DNA of 64,000 nt from Myxococcales bacterium (lineage in GTDB: Bacteria; Myxococcota_A; Polyangia; Polyangiales; Polyangiaceae): NCBI GenBank assembly GCA_016703425.1, contig JADJCA010000007.1, positions 124,001 through 188,000 on the forward strand. Reading direction: 5' to 3'. Below the pieces are notes generated by a model. The model had not been told where the DNA came from and searched no databases. It saw nothing but the letters and a program-made list of their open reading frames with translations. Of the stretch, positions 1 through 9,263 are shown in pieces (positions within the stretch are counted from its first letter, which is position 1; each line of letters opens with the position of its first letter). The position numbers were made by a program, and so were the translations under genes.

Positions 1-765
1 GCGAGCGCCCTCGAGGTGGCCCAAGCGACGTCGCCACGCAAGGCGCGGCTCGCCCACGGCTCGGCGTTTCGCTGGGACGGACAGGAGGGGCGCGCCGTCG
101 CCTCCCACGAAGACGGCAGCGGCGCCTACGCGAGCGTCGGCGAGTTCGGCAGCGGCTCGGTCCTCGGCGTCGCCGGAGCGGATCTGATGACGAACGTCGG
201 CCTGTCGCGAGAGGGAAACGCGAGCGCCTTCATCGTGCTCGTGTCCCATCTCGGCACCAAGGACCTCGTCGTCATCGACGAGCTCGGCGGCATCACGCCG
301 TCTTCCGATCCGCTCTCGTCGCTCATCCGCGCCGGCCTCGGCCTTCCGCTTGGGCACGCGCTCTTCTTCGCGCTCGTCTTGGCGGTAGCCGTCGGCGCTC
401 GCTCGCGTGCCCCGCGCAAGGCTCCACCGGAGGCGCGCCGGGCCTTCGCCGAACACGTCCACGCGACCGCGTCCCTCTACGCGCACGCCCAGGCGACGCC
501 CCACGCGCTGGCGTGCTACGGCCGCTTCGTGGTCGGCCGACTTCGAATGCGCGGCGGGCGAGGCGCCGACGCGGCGACAGTGCTGTCGCAGCGCAGCCTC
601 GCGCCGAAGGACGAGTGCCAGCGCCTCTTGGACCGCGTCGTCCACGTGAAGGCCGGCGACGGGAAGCGGGGCGACGAGCTCGCCACCCTTCGGGAGCTCT
701 GCGACCTCTTCGCGAAGGCGGAAGCGCCGGCGCGCGAACCTCACACCTCGAAACGGCGAACGTGA
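1..765 (+). CDS. DUF4350-type membrane protein, C-terminal part (5' truncated by window edge)
   Basis: The frame is open from the first base of the window, so the true start lies upstream; an internal GTG at 16 is not evidence for a start. The visible 254 residues contain 'VIDELGGITPSSDP', one hydrophobic helix (ALFFALVLAVAVGA) and then a basic, helical cytoplasmic tail with repeated Leu/Arg motifs. A DUF4350-like protein directly before a MoxR ATPase and a DUF58 protein is a known conserved arrangement, and the next two genes here are exactly those, which is the main support for the name. Function of the family is unknown; a membrane-associated role together with the MoxR chaperone is inferred. 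The gene ends 49 bases before the MoxR start, so one transcript is likely. Confidence 0.6.
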   Translation, partial: ASALEVAQATSPRKARLAHGSAFRWDGQEGRAVASHEDGSGAYASVGEFGSGSVLGVAGADLMTNVGLSREGNASAFIVLVSHLGTKDLVVIDELGGITPSSDPLSSLIRAGLGLPLGHALFFALVLAVAVGARSRAPRKAPPEARRAFAEHVHATASLYAHAQATPHALACYGRFVVGRLRMRGGRGADAATVLSQRSLAPKDECQRLLDRVVHVKAGDGKRGDELATLRELCDLFAKAEAPAREPHTSKRRT

Positions 766-814
766 CTCAGCAGCGAATGAACGGCCCGCGCGCGGAGCCG
801 CGCAACGGAAGGAC

Positions 815-1777
815 ATGATGGATACGAAAAGTTTCGCGGACCTCTTCGACGCCATGCAGCGGCAGATCGGCTCCGTGGTCATTGGGCAAGACGAGCTTCT
901 CACGGGCGCACTAGCGGCGCTGTTTGCGCAGGGTCACGTGCTCGTTGAGGGCGCGCCGGGCCTCGGCAAGACGCTCGCGCTCCGCGCCCTCGCCAGCGTC
1001 GCCGGTTGCGGATTCAAGCGCATTCAGTTCACGCCCGACCTCATGCCGAGCGACATCACCGGCTCGTCGGTCTTGGACCGCGCCACGAGCACCTTCACCT
1101 TCGTGCCCGGTCCGCTCTTCGCGCAGCTCGTGCTCGCCGACGAGATCAACCGCGCGCCGGCCAAGACCCAATCGGCGCTCCTTGAGGCGATGCAAGATCG
1201 GCAGATCACCGTCGACGGCGTCTCGCGAAAGCTCGAGGCCCCCTTCATGGTGCTCGCCACGCAGAACCCCATCGAATCACAGGGCACCTACCCGCTCCCG
1301 GAAGCGCAGCTCGATCGCTTCCTCATGAAGCTGCTCGTTCAAAACCCGAGTCGCGACGCCGAGACGACGATCGTCAAGAACCACGCGGCGGGCTTCGACC
1401 CGGCCGATCTGTCGACGCTTCGCTCCATCGCCACCGCGACCCAAGTCGTCGAGATGCAAGCGTGCGCCGCGCGCGTGCGAGTGGGCGACGAGATCGTCGC
1501 CTACATGGTCGACCTCGTACGGCGCACGCGCGAGGACCGGGCCATCGAGCTCGGCGCCTCACCGCGTGCATCGCTGGCGCTGCTCCGCGTGTCACAGGTC
1601 ATGGCGGCGAGCCAAGGCCGTGACTTCGTCACGCCCGACGACGTCAAGCCGCTCGCCGCGACGGTGCTTCGGCACCGCATCTTGTTGCACCCCGACGCTC
1701 AGATCCAGGGGACGACCCCCGACGATCGCATCGCTGACATCGTGCGCGCCACGCCGGTGCCGCGCGTCTCCTCCTGA
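815..1777 (+). CDS. MoxR-family AAA+ ATPase
   Basis: This 320-residue protein is a standard-length MoxR ATPase. Walker A GAPGLGKT is at residues 46-53, Walker B LVLADE at 105-110 with the following INRAPAKTQSALLEAM stretch typical of MoxR, and the sensor motif ATQNP at 148-152. A helical lid domain fills the C-terminal third. MoxR ATPases act as chaperones that load cofactors into, or mature, partner proteins, which are often VWA or DUF58 proteins encoded next door; the DUF58 gene follows after 12 bases. The start is ATG-ATG at 815/818, preceded by GGAAGGA at 807-813, a good ribosome binding site. The specific client is not known. Confidence 0.93.
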   Translation: MMDTKSFADLFDAMQRQIGSVVIGQDELLTGALAALFAQGHVLVEGAPGLGKTLALRALASVAGCGFKRIQFTPDLMPSDITGSSVLDRATSTFTFVPGPLFAQLVLADEINRAPAKTQSALLEAMQDRQITVDGVSRKLEAPFMVLATQNPIESQGTYPLPEAQLDRFLMKLLVQNPSRDAETTIVKNHAAGFDPADLSTLRSIATATQVVEMQACAARVRVGDEIVAYMVDLVRRTREDRAIELGASPRASLALLRVSQVMAASQGRDFVTPDDVKPLAATVLRHRILLHPDAQIQGTTPDDRIADIVRATPVPRVSS

Positions 1778-1789
1778 GGCTTTGAGACG

Positions 1790-3100
1790 GTGCTCCTCCC
1801 CACCCGACGCCTCGCGGCGCTCTTCGCACTGACGGCCGCGCTCTCGGCGCTGGCGGTCGTGTCGCGCGAGCTGCGCGCGCCGCTCTTCGCGCTCGACGGC
1901 CTCTTCGCCGTGATCGCGCTCGTCGACGTCGCGTCGCTGGTCGGACGGCGGCGCTTCTCCGCAGAGCGAAGCGCGCCGGCCATCTTCTCTGTGGGCCGCT
2001 ACAACACCGTCTCGCTCACGTTGCGCAGCAACAGCCGGCTGAAGCTTCGCGGCACCATCGCCGACGATCCGCTCGCCGACGCCGAGGATCGCGGCCTGCC
2101 GGCGCCCTTCGTTGCCCCGCCGCACGGCAACCTCATCGCTCGCTACGAGGTCCGGCCAACGCGTCGCGGCTCGCGAAGCTTCGGCGCCGTGACGGTCCGC
2201 TACGACGGTCCCTTGGGGCTCGTGGGGCGTCGTGAACGGATCGCCGTCGCCGGCACCGTGGACGTCTACCCGGACGTGCACGCGGCACGCGCGCTCGAGC
2301 TCCTTCGGCGGCAAGGCCGACAAGACGCGCGACTCGGCTCGCTCCGCGTGCGCGGTGGTGACACCGAGTTCGAGCGCCTCCGCCCGTACCAGCGGGGCGA
2401 CGAGATTCGCCACGTTGACTGGCGCGCAAGCGCGCGACGTGACGATCTCACGGTGAGGCAGTTTCAGGCCGAATCGAACCAGAACGTCGTCTTCGCGCTC
2501 GATGTCGGCCGCGCGATGCGCGCCGAGTGGCAGGGTCTTACGGCCATCGATCATGCGCTCAACGCGTCGCTCCTCGCCGCCGACGCGGCGCTCCGCAGCG
2601 GCGACAAGGCCGGTCTCTTCGTCTTTGACGCGCTGCCCCGCGCGTTTCTTCCGCCGTCGAGCGGCCGCACCGGCGCGCGCAAACTGACGCAGGCCGCTTA
2701 CGCGCTCGAAGCGTCGCTCGAGGCGACGGATTTTCGCGCCGCCATCGCCTTCTTGCGCAGCCAGGTCAAGGCGCGCTCGCTCTTCGTCGTCTTGACGAAC
2801 GTGCTCGATCCTCACTCGTCCAAGGAGCTCGCCAGCGCCCTCCGCTCGCTGCTCCCCAAACACCTCCCCCTGTGCGTGCTCCTTCGCGACACCGACGTGG
2901 AAGCCCTCGCCACGGAGCCTGCCCGCGAGCGACGCGACCTGTTCGTTCGGGCCGCGGCGGCCGAGGCCCTCGCGGCGCGCGACGAGCTCGTGCGAACGCT
3001 CCGGAACGCCGGCGTGCTCGTCATCGACGCGCGCCCCGACGACGTGACGCCGGAGCTCGTGAAGAGCTACCTCGACATCAAGGCACGACGCCTCCTCTGA
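1790..3100 (+). CDS. DUF58 domain protein (MoxR partner)
   Basis: The protein is 436 residues long and starts with GTG, 12 bases after the MoxR stop. An N-terminal region with two hydrophobic stretches (about residues 5-22 and 28-48) is followed by a beta-rich part and then the DUF58 signature RLRPYQRGDEIRHVDWRASA. The C-terminal half looks like a von Willebrand A-type fold (NVVFALDVGRAM, then SLFVVLTNVLD), with the Asp where a metal-binding site would begin. DUF58 proteins commonly form a unit with MoxR ATPases and DUF4350 proteins, as here. A role in envelope or stress functions is only inferred. Confidence 0.88.
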   Translation: MLLPTRRLAALFALTAALSALAVVSRELRAPLFALDGLFAVIALVDVASLVGRRRFSAERSAPAIFSVGRYNTVSLTLRSNSRLKLRGTIADDPLADAEDRGLPAPFVAPPHGNLIARYEVRPTRRGSRSFGAVTVRYDGPLGLVGRRERIAVAGTVDVYPDVHAARALELLRRQGRQDARLGSLRVRGGDTEFERLRPYQRGDEIRHVDWRASARRDDLTVRQFQAESNQNVVFALDVGRAMRAEWQGLTAIDHALNASLLAADAALRSGDKAGLFVFDALPRAFLPPSSGRTGARKLTQAAYALEASLEATDFRAAIAFLRSQVKARSLFVVLTNVLDPHSSKELASALRSLLPKHLPLCVLLRDTDVEALATEPARERRDLFVRAAAAEALAARDELVRTLRNAGVLVIDARPDDVTPELVKSYLDIKARRLL

Positions 3101-3175
3101 GGCGGCCGCGCCAAGGTGCCCGAGAAGTGCGGCGTCGCGCGATCGCTAGGCCTGTGCGTCGGTGACTCGGCGCCG

Positions 3176-5488
3176 CTACTTCGGCGGCGTCTTCTTCGCG
3201 AGCAAGTCGGCGAAGGTGCCGAACTTGGCCTCACGCTTCACCTGCTGCCGGTACGCCTGGTAGGCGTTGCGCTCGGTCTCTTGCTGCATCGCGCGGACCG
3301 ACAGCTTCACCTCGCCGCGCCGCGGATCGCGCTCCAAGACCTTCGCCTCGAGAATGTGCCCCGGCGGGAAGTGTTTGCGCAGCTCGGTGCCACGCGGCGT
3401 TCCTGTTGCCGACGCGGGGATAAAGCCGCGGGCGCTCCGGCCCGTTGCGCCGAGGACGCGAATGATGAGGCCGCCCGGGTCGATGGCGACGACCTGCACC
3501 TTGAGCGTCTTGCCGACCTCGACCTTCTGCGGGACTTCGTCGGCCATCGCACCGGTGAGGGCCGGGTGAAGGCCAATCTTGTGGTGTCCCGAATCGAGCG
3601 AGGCCACGACGACCTCGATGTCGTCGCCGACCTTGACGACGTCTTCCGGCTTGTCGATGCGCTTGAGCGAGAGGTCGGCGAGGTGAATGAGGCCGTCGAT
3701 GCCCGACTCGAGCTCGACGAAGACGCCGAAGGGTTGAATGCGCGCGACCTTGCCCGAGTGTTTGGTGCCGAGCGCGTATTTCTTCGCGGCTTCCCCCCAC
3801 GGGTCGGGGAGCACGGCCTTTCGCGAGAGCCAAATCTTGCCGCGGTCGTCGATCTTCTGGACGAGCACTTCGATGGACTCGCCAGCCTTGAAGACGTCGC
3901 TGGGACGGTCTCCGCGGTTGTGGCTCATCTCCATGAGGGGCACGAGGCCCTCGACGCCGCCGATGTCGATGAAGGCGCCGAACTGAACGACGCTCCGGAC
4001 GACGCCCGTCGCGACTTGACCCGCGGCGATACGGCTGAGGGCCGCTTCGCGGAGGGCCTTCGCCTCCGACTCGAGCATCGCACGGCGCGAGACGATGACG
4101 TCGCGGCCGCGCTTTGCGTAGTGCGAGACGTGGAACGGCAAGCGCTTGCCGACGAGCTTTCGGAGGTCGGCGCCGAAGCGCAGATCCATTTGAGAGCCCG
4201 GAGCGAAGCCGCGAACGCCGTCGAGATCGACCTCGACGCCACCCTTGATGACGCCCGTCACGAGGCCCAAGATCTCCGACCGCTTCTTGAAGGCCGCCGC
4301 GACGAAGGGCTTGGATTTGGAGGCGCGGTGCGGATGGTGCGTGAGCACCACGTGCCCGCCGCGGACGCCGTCGTTGCGAACGACGCCCACGAAGGGTGCG
4401 CCAGGCTCGAGAACCACGCGCGGGAGCTGCAGCACCGAGCCGCTCTTCGCGTCCCCGTCGGCTTCGGTAGAGGCCGCCTGCTCGCGAGGCGCGTCGGCAT
4501 CCGATTCGTCGGGAGCCGCTGCGGCGGGCGCTTCGAGCTCGGTGGCCGCAGCACCGTCTACGACGGCGTCCGGGTTTGCGTCGGCCGGCGCCGCAGCGCT
4601 GGCGTCGGTCGAACCCTCGGCGGCACCTTCCCCGTTGGCGGGAGCCGGGGCCGCCGGCTGGGCGCTCTCGCTCGAAGCGCGCACGATGCGGATGATCTTG
4701 CCACGGGCGCCTTCGTCGGCGGCTGCCGGGGCGGGAGCCGGCTCGGCGGCGGCGTCGACGGGCGCCGCTTCGAGGGCGGCGGCAGGTGCGAGAACGACGT
4801 CCGGATCGATGGTGCCGGCGACGATGGATTCAGCAAGCTCCTCGGCGTGCCGCGCCTCGTCCTCGACGTCGATGGAGTCTTCCGGCAGCACCAACTCGAG
4901 CTTGTCGAAGATGGCGTTGGCTTTGCCGGAGAGGTCGATGAAGATCGCGTCGTCGTTCACTTCGACGATCTTGCCGAAGACGACGTCCGACACGTTGAAC
5001 GCAGGTCGCTCACGCGCCGGGCCTTCGCCTCGCTTCTTCTTCTTGCGCTTTTTTTTGCCGTCGCCTTTGGCGTCGCCCTTGGGCGCGCCGGCGTCGTCGG
5101 CGCGGCCATCGGCCGCCGCCTCGCCGGGAGCATCGCCTTCCGCGTCGCCCTCGGCATCGTCGTCCTTTTCGTCGCCTTGCGGCGCTTGCGCGCCATCGGC
5201 AGCCACGCCGGCCTCGCCGGGTCCCTTCTTCTTGCGACGACGACGACGGCGGCGCTTCTTCTCGCCTCCCTCGCCGTGCGGAGCGGCGCCCTCTGCGGCA
5301 GCGGCGGCAGTGGACGCACCACCGGCTCCTTCTTGGGGAGCATCAGCGGCAGCGCCGGCGCCAACGCCAGCAGCGTCGCCAGATGGCCCGCTCGTTTCAG
5401 TGGAAGGAGACGGGGCTGGCGCGGGTGCCGCCACGGGCTCGACGCCAGCCGGCGTCGAGGGCGACTCGGAGGATTCTTGGGTGCTCAT
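3176..5488 (-). CDS. Multi-S1-domain RNA-binding protein with long polyampholyte N-terminus
   Basis: The protein has 770 residues. The first 165 are disordered and Ala/Gly/Glu/Asp-rich, with two strongly basic tracts at about 77-89 (mostly Arg, then Lys) and 146-154. S1-type OB folds follow: a partial one at 167-202, three clear ones at about 405-475, 490-558 and 575-643 (for example SVVQFGAFIDIGGVEGLVPL), and a divergent one at about 657-740. A second Ala/Asp/Glu-rich linker covers 205-350. Arrays of S1 domains bind single-stranded RNA, as in ribosomal protein S1, but the order and linkers differ from rpsA, so this is a paralogue or a specialised factor. The gene is separated from the acyltransferase gene by 46 bases. 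Confidence 0.85.
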   Translation of the reverse strand: MSTQESSESPSTPAGVEPVAAPAPAPSPSTETSGPSGDAAGVGAGAAADAPQEGAGGASTAAAAAEGAAPHGEGGEKKRRRRRRRKKKGPGEAGVAADGAQAPQGDEKDDDAEGDAEGDAPGEAAADGRADDAGAPKGDAKGDGKKKRKKKKRGEGPARERPAFNVSDVVFGKIVEVNDDAIFIDLSGKANAIFDKLELVLPEDSIDVEDEARHAEELAESIVAGTIDPDVVLAPAAALEAAPVDAAAEPAPAPAAADEGARGKIIRIVRASSESAQPAAPAPANGEGAAEGSTDASAAAPADANPDAVVDGAAATELEAPAAAAPDESDADAPREQAASTEADGDAKSGSVLQLPRVVLEPGAPFVGVVRNDGVRGGHVVLTHHPHRASKSKPFVAAAFKKRSEILGLVTGVIKGGVEVDLDGVRGFAPGSQMDLRFGADLRKLVGKRLPFHVSHYAKRGRDVIVSRRAMLESEAKALREAALSRIAAGQVATGVVRSVVQFGAFIDIGGVEGLVPLMEMSHNRGDRPSDVFKAGESIEVLVQKIDDRGKIWLSRKAVLPDPWGEAAKKYALGTKHSGKVARIQPFGVFVELESGIDGLIHLADLSLKRIDKPEDVVKVGDDIEVVVASLDSGHHKIGLHPALTGAMADEVPQKVEVGKTLKVQVVAIDPGGLIIRVLGATGRSARGFIPASATGTPRGTELRKHFPPGHILEAKVLERDPRRGEVKLSVRAMQQETERNAYQAYRQQVKREAKFGTFADLLAKKTPPK

Positions 5489-5534
5489 CGGAAAGGGGGA
5501 GGACCATACCCTAGTGTTCCGGGTCAGCCAACCG

Positions 5535-7151
5535 TCACGCCCCGAAGACCGCCGCCGTCACCGGACCGGCCCGCGAGGGCGTCATGTCGGGCGCCAAGCC
5601 GTGAGCCACGAGCCGGTTCTGGTAGTAGAGCAAGAGCCGCGGGTCGGAGAGCACGACCTGATCACCACGCGGCACCAAGACTGAGCTCGAGTGATAGCCG
5701 GCGAAGGCGTGGAGCGCGTCTTCCACGATCTTTTCCGGGGAAGCCCCCTCGACGCGGGGGCCCAAGACCAGCTCGCCGCGATCGGCGATCTGACGAAGGC
5801 GGTCACGGAGCTCGCCGGTTCTGTGGACCAAATCGCGGCGCGCCATGAGGGGCGGCTCACCTTGCCGGAGCAGCGCGAAGACATCGGCGCGCGGCGGCGC
5901 GATCTTGGTCAGGTGCTCGAAGGCCACCTGCGCGACGAGGTGCGTCGCCATGAGGACCGTGTCCTTCTTGTACAACTCGCAAATGCGCTCGCCCAACTCG
6001 CGGGTGTATTGCGCGTCGCGCGCGGCATCGCGACGAGGCACGTCCTCGGTGCCGTAGAGGTACGTCTTCGGGTCGACGAGGCGATCGTGCGCGTCGTAGC
6101 TTCGGCCGCGCTCATCGACCTTGTTTCCGAAGCAGTCGATGGGCGCCGAGAACCGAACAACGACGCTCCCGTCGAGACCGAGGAGTTTGTTCATGAAGGC
6201 CACGACCCGCGCGATGCGCGTCGATTCGTCGTCTTCGATGATGTAGCGATGCTTGCCTTCCTCGAGCAGAAAGTCGTCGATGAGCGTCTCCGCCTCGAGC
6301 GTCAGCAAGTAGTTGATGGTCGCGGGCACGAAGAAGACGTGTTGCGGGCGGCCCCGCTCGGTGGTCCGCGCGAAGGCCTCTACGCCGGTGCCGGCCAGGC
6401 CGAGCTTGAGGCGACGCTCCACCGCGCCCGAACGGGAGCGCGTCCCGCCGGGGAAGAAGAGGCTGTGATACCCGCGCTCGATGAGCACGGAGGAGTAGGC
6501 CTTGAGGACGTCCTTGTAGAGGGCGAAGCGGAGCCGTCGGTCGACGCGGTAGGCGCCGAGGTTGTGCATGAAGAACGACAGCACCGGGTTGGTGAAGAGA
6601 TTTTTCCCGGCGCCGTAGGTCGCCGGCGGCAAGTCGGAGCGCTCCAAGGCGAAGCCGAAGACCACCGAGTCGAGGTTTGACAGGTGCGTCGGCACGAAGA
6701 CAAGCGTGCCGAGTGATGCGAGCGCGCGCAGGTGCGCGACGGGGCCTTGGACGATGACGCGATCGTCGAGCGACGCCAGATCGCCAACGTGGGTGAGCTT
6801 CTTGAGCGCGTGGCGCGGCTTGAGTAGGGCGCCAATGAGCGGCGCCGCGGCGCGCGACACGGTCTTGTACACGCGCGGGTCGAAGTTCCCGGCCACGTCC
6901 CACGCGTAGTGGCGCGCGTAGTGTTCGAGCTTCTGCCTCAGCTCGTGCGCGTCCATGCGGCCGATGCCGTGGGCGAGCGCGCGCCACTCGGCGAGCTCGC
7001 CCTTGCCGCTCCCCTCGAGGCGGCGCGCCTCCAAGAAGGCCGCCTCGCTGAGCGCCATGAGCGGCTCTCTGGTCGACGACACAACGCGCTCAACGACCTC
7101 GTCAACGATGAGGGGCCGAGCGGCGTTGAAGCCGAAGAGCGGCGTGCGCAT
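5535..7151 (-). CDS. PlsB-like glycerol-3-phosphate acyltransferase family protein
   Basis: The 538-residue protein carries the acyltransferase motifs in order: HLSNLD (H-x4-D) at 156-161, GAYRVDRR at about 199-206, FPGGTRSRSG at 233-242 and the later FVPATINY. These fit the PlsB/DHAPAT class, which transfers an acyl group to glycerol-3-phosphate or a related acceptor at the inner membrane face. It is shorter than E. coli PlsB (about 800 residues), so acceptor specificity is uncertain; acyl chain transfer to another lipid is an alternative. Its ATG overlaps the stop codon of the upstream lipoprotein gene as TGATG, so the two are translationally coupled, although no functional link is obvious. 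Confidence 0.8.
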   Translation of the reverse strand: MRTPLFGFNAARPLIVDEVVERVVSSTREPLMALSEAAFLEARRLEGSGKGELAEWRALAHGIGRMDAHELRQKLEHYARHYAWDVAGNFDPRVYKTVSRAAAPLIGALLKPRHALKKLTHVGDLASLDDRVIVQGPVAHLRALASLGTLVFVPTHLSNLDSVVFGFALERSDLPPATYGAGKNLFTNPVLSFFMHNLGAYRVDRRLRFALYKDVLKAYSSVLIERGYHSLFFPGGTRSRSGAVERRLKLGLAGTGVEAFARTTERGRPQHVFFVPATINYLLTLEAETLIDDFLLEEGKHRYIIEDDESTRIARVVAFMNKLLGLDGSVVVRFSAPIDCFGNKVDERGRSYDAHDRLVDPKTYLYGTEDVPRRDAARDAQYTRELGERICELYKKDTVLMATHLVAQVAFEHLTKIAPPRADVFALLRQGEPPLMARRDLVHRTGELRDRLRQIADRGELVLGPRVEGASPEKIVEDALHAFAGYHSSSVLVPRGDQVVLSDPRLLLYYQNRLVAHGLAPDMTPSRAGPVTAAVFGA

Positions 7152-9136
7152 CAGCGGCGACGACGCGCGCGACGAGCGGCGAAGCCCAGCGCAAAGACCG
7201 ACGCCCAGAACGCCGCGCCGCTGCCGCCGCGCCGTTCTTCGACGACGGCGCAGTTCGCCTTCGGATCACACTGCGGCGTGCAACCGAGGCCGTTGCACTC
7301 CATCGAGCAGGAGCCGCCGTTGCCTCCGCCTAGGACGTAAGAGCCGGACAACGGGTCGCCCGTTGCGACGGTCGCGAAACCGCCGCCATCGGCTTGAATG
7401 ACGGTGATGGCGGGCAGGCCGCCGTCGAGGACGAGCTTCGGGCCGCTGTCGCCGACGCCGGCGTCATCGAGACCGAAGCCCGCGTCGTACCCGACCGGCG
7501 CGGGAGCCATACCGTTCCACGCGAGGCGCGTTCCGCCGGCGATGTAGCGTGGCCCGTAGTTGGCGAGACGGGGAAGCGGCCCGAGCGGCGCCGGCGCACG
7601 AGAGCCGTCGAGCGGCACCGTGTACAGGACGCCGCCCTGCTTGATCTCGAGGTTGCCGGCGTCCTTCGGCGGACCGCCGGCGTTGTGGACGTACGCCACG
7701 TTCTTGCCGTCGGGGGAGATGGCGAAGTCGCGAGCGTAGGCGCCGTCGAAGGTCAAATCCGTGAGCTTCTTGGCGACCTGACACGAACCTGCGGCGTTGC
7801 GCGACAGGATCACCAGGTTTTCGGCGCCGCGTCGCGACGCGGCCACGGTCGTGAGGATGTTGCCGTCGCGCAGGAAGTTGAAGAGCAACGGCGCCGCGCC
7901 GCTCGTGCAGGTGAGGTACCGGCTCGGCGTCGCCGACGGGATGTCCGTCGCGACCATGATCTCCCAGCCAATGCTCGTCTCTGAGAGTTCGGTCGTGGAG
8001 CGCATCCACCCAACATGGGTCTCGTCGAGCCACTGCGGGCGTCGCGGAAAGAGGTACTGCTTGAAGCACTCTTTGCCGCCGTCAGGGCAGATCGACGCGA
8101 TGGTTCGCGAGTCAGAGCCGTCGATGGCCGTCGTCACGAGGACGGCCTTGTCGTCTCGAACCTCGACGAAGGCGATGCGGCGTCCGTCGGGCGAAAACTT
8201 CGGCTGGAAGACGCCGTCGCCACCGTGGCCGAAGAACGAGCGCGCGGCGAAGGGCGGGTTCTGGCAACTGTTGTCCTGCGTCGCCACGAAGAGCGAGACC
8301 TTGCTCGTGGCCGCGTCGGTGGCGGCGTCTTTGCCGGCGTCGTTGCCGATGGGCGTGAAGTCTTGGAAGGCGGCGCGCGACGGCTGGCCCGCGGGGGCCT
8401 CCCACCAGTCGAGCGCTTGGTCCGCGAAGAACGAGAGGTACAGGTAGTTGACCATGCCGAGCTGGCCGACGCCGCTGTCGCCGGCGTCGCCGAAATCGAC
8501 GAGGCCACCATCGCCAACGAACTCCGATGGCACCTGCGAGAAGGTCGCTTGCCGGCAGGCGACCGCGTGGTCGTCGGTGCCATCCATCGCCACGTGGTGC
8601 ATCTCGTAGCCGAGGTCGTCGATGTGCGTTCCGGTCGTCGTGCGCACGTAGAAGATGGGCGCGTTGACGGACTTGACGGTGACGTCCTTGGTGGTCGTGA
8701 TGGCCCCCGTCGTGGCGGTGACCGTGATGACGTAGTCGCCGGCGAGGTCCGGCGTGAAGGAGACCAGCTCGTTCGAGCCCTGAATCGACGACGTCGTGAT
8801 GGCACTGCCTTGCGGGACGGTCTTAATCTGCCAACCGAAGTTCAGGCCCGAGCCGTCGGAGGCCTTGCTCTGCGTCGCGATGAGCTGCGCGAGCTGTCCT
8901 GCGTAGACGGTGGCCGATGCGACCACGATGTCGATGGTGACGGGCGCGACGACGGCGGAATCGTCGCCAGCGCCGCCCTCGGCGGCCGTCGTGGCCCCAT
9001 CGGCGCCGGGTGCCGCGGCACCGGCGGGCGATTCGCTTTCGCCGCAACCGGACGCTCCCGCGCCGAGTCCTGCCGCCACTGCGATGAGCGAACAAGCAAG
9101 CACGCCAATACGGCTTGCACGACGACCGAGCACCAT
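7151..9136 (-). CDS. Lipoprotein beta-propeller with MYXO-CTERM tail
   Basis: The 661-residue product starts at an ATG preceded by an excellent GGGAGGA ribosome binding site. An N-terminal lipoprotein signal ends in the lipobox ASGC, followed by a Ser/Gly/Ala/Asp linker. An Ig-like stretch (about 50-145) precedes blade-like repeats of TolB/PD40 type (FSPDGRRIAFVE, ISPDGKNVAYVH). The C-terminus has a Cys-rich segment, a short hydrophobic helix (AAFWASVFALGFAA) and a terminal Arg cluster, as in MYXO-CTERM sorting signals. Carrying both a lipobox and MYXO-CTERM is unusual. Function is not known; a cell-surface structural or binding role is inferred. The 3' end overlaps the acyltransferase start. 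Confidence 0.75.
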   Translation of the reverse strand: MVLGRRASRIGVLACSLIAVAAGLGAGASGCGESESPAGAAAPGADGATTAAEGGAGDDSAVVAPVTIDIVVASATVYAGQLAQLIATQSKASDGSGLNFGWQIKTVPQGSAITTSSIQGSNELVSFTPDLAGDYVITVTATTGAITTTKDVTVKSVNAPIFYVRTTTGTHIDDLGYEMHHVAMDGTDDHAVACRQATFSQVPSEFVGDGGLVDFGDAGDSGVGQLGMVNYLYLSFFADQALDWWEAPAGQPSRAAFQDFTPIGNDAGKDAATDAATSKVSLFVATQDNSCQNPPFAARSFFGHGGDGVFQPKFSPDGRRIAFVEVRDDKAVLVTTAIDGSDSRTIASICPDGGKECFKQYLFPRRPQWLDETHVGWMRSTTELSETSIGWEIMVATDIPSATPSRYLTCTSGAAPLLFNFLRDGNILTTVAASRRGAENLVILSRNAAGSCQVAKKLTDLTFDGAYARDFAISPDGKNVAYVHNAGGPPKDAGNLEIKQGGVLYTVPLDGSRAPAPLGPLPRLANYGPRYIAGGTRLAWNGMAPAPVGYDAGFGLDDAGVGDSGPKLVLDGGLPAITVIQADGGGFATVATGDPLSGSYVLGGGNGGSCSMECNGLGCTPQCDPKANCAVVEERRGGSGAAFWASVFALGFAARRARRRR

Positions 9137-9263
9137 CGAGTCCTCCCTCTGTCGGGCGCCAGCCTACTGCATCGAGTCGCCGCAAAGGACTGGAAATCCT
9201 GGGGGGGCGCCGACCGCGCCGCGGGGCCTTGGAACCACGGAATTTGCGATATGCTTCGCGGTC

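Noticed and set aside
3116..5848. 910-codon plus-strand open frame over the S1-protein gene
   Set aside because: It is an antisense frame created by GC3 bias of the real minus-strand gene; the minus strand has clear S1 domains.
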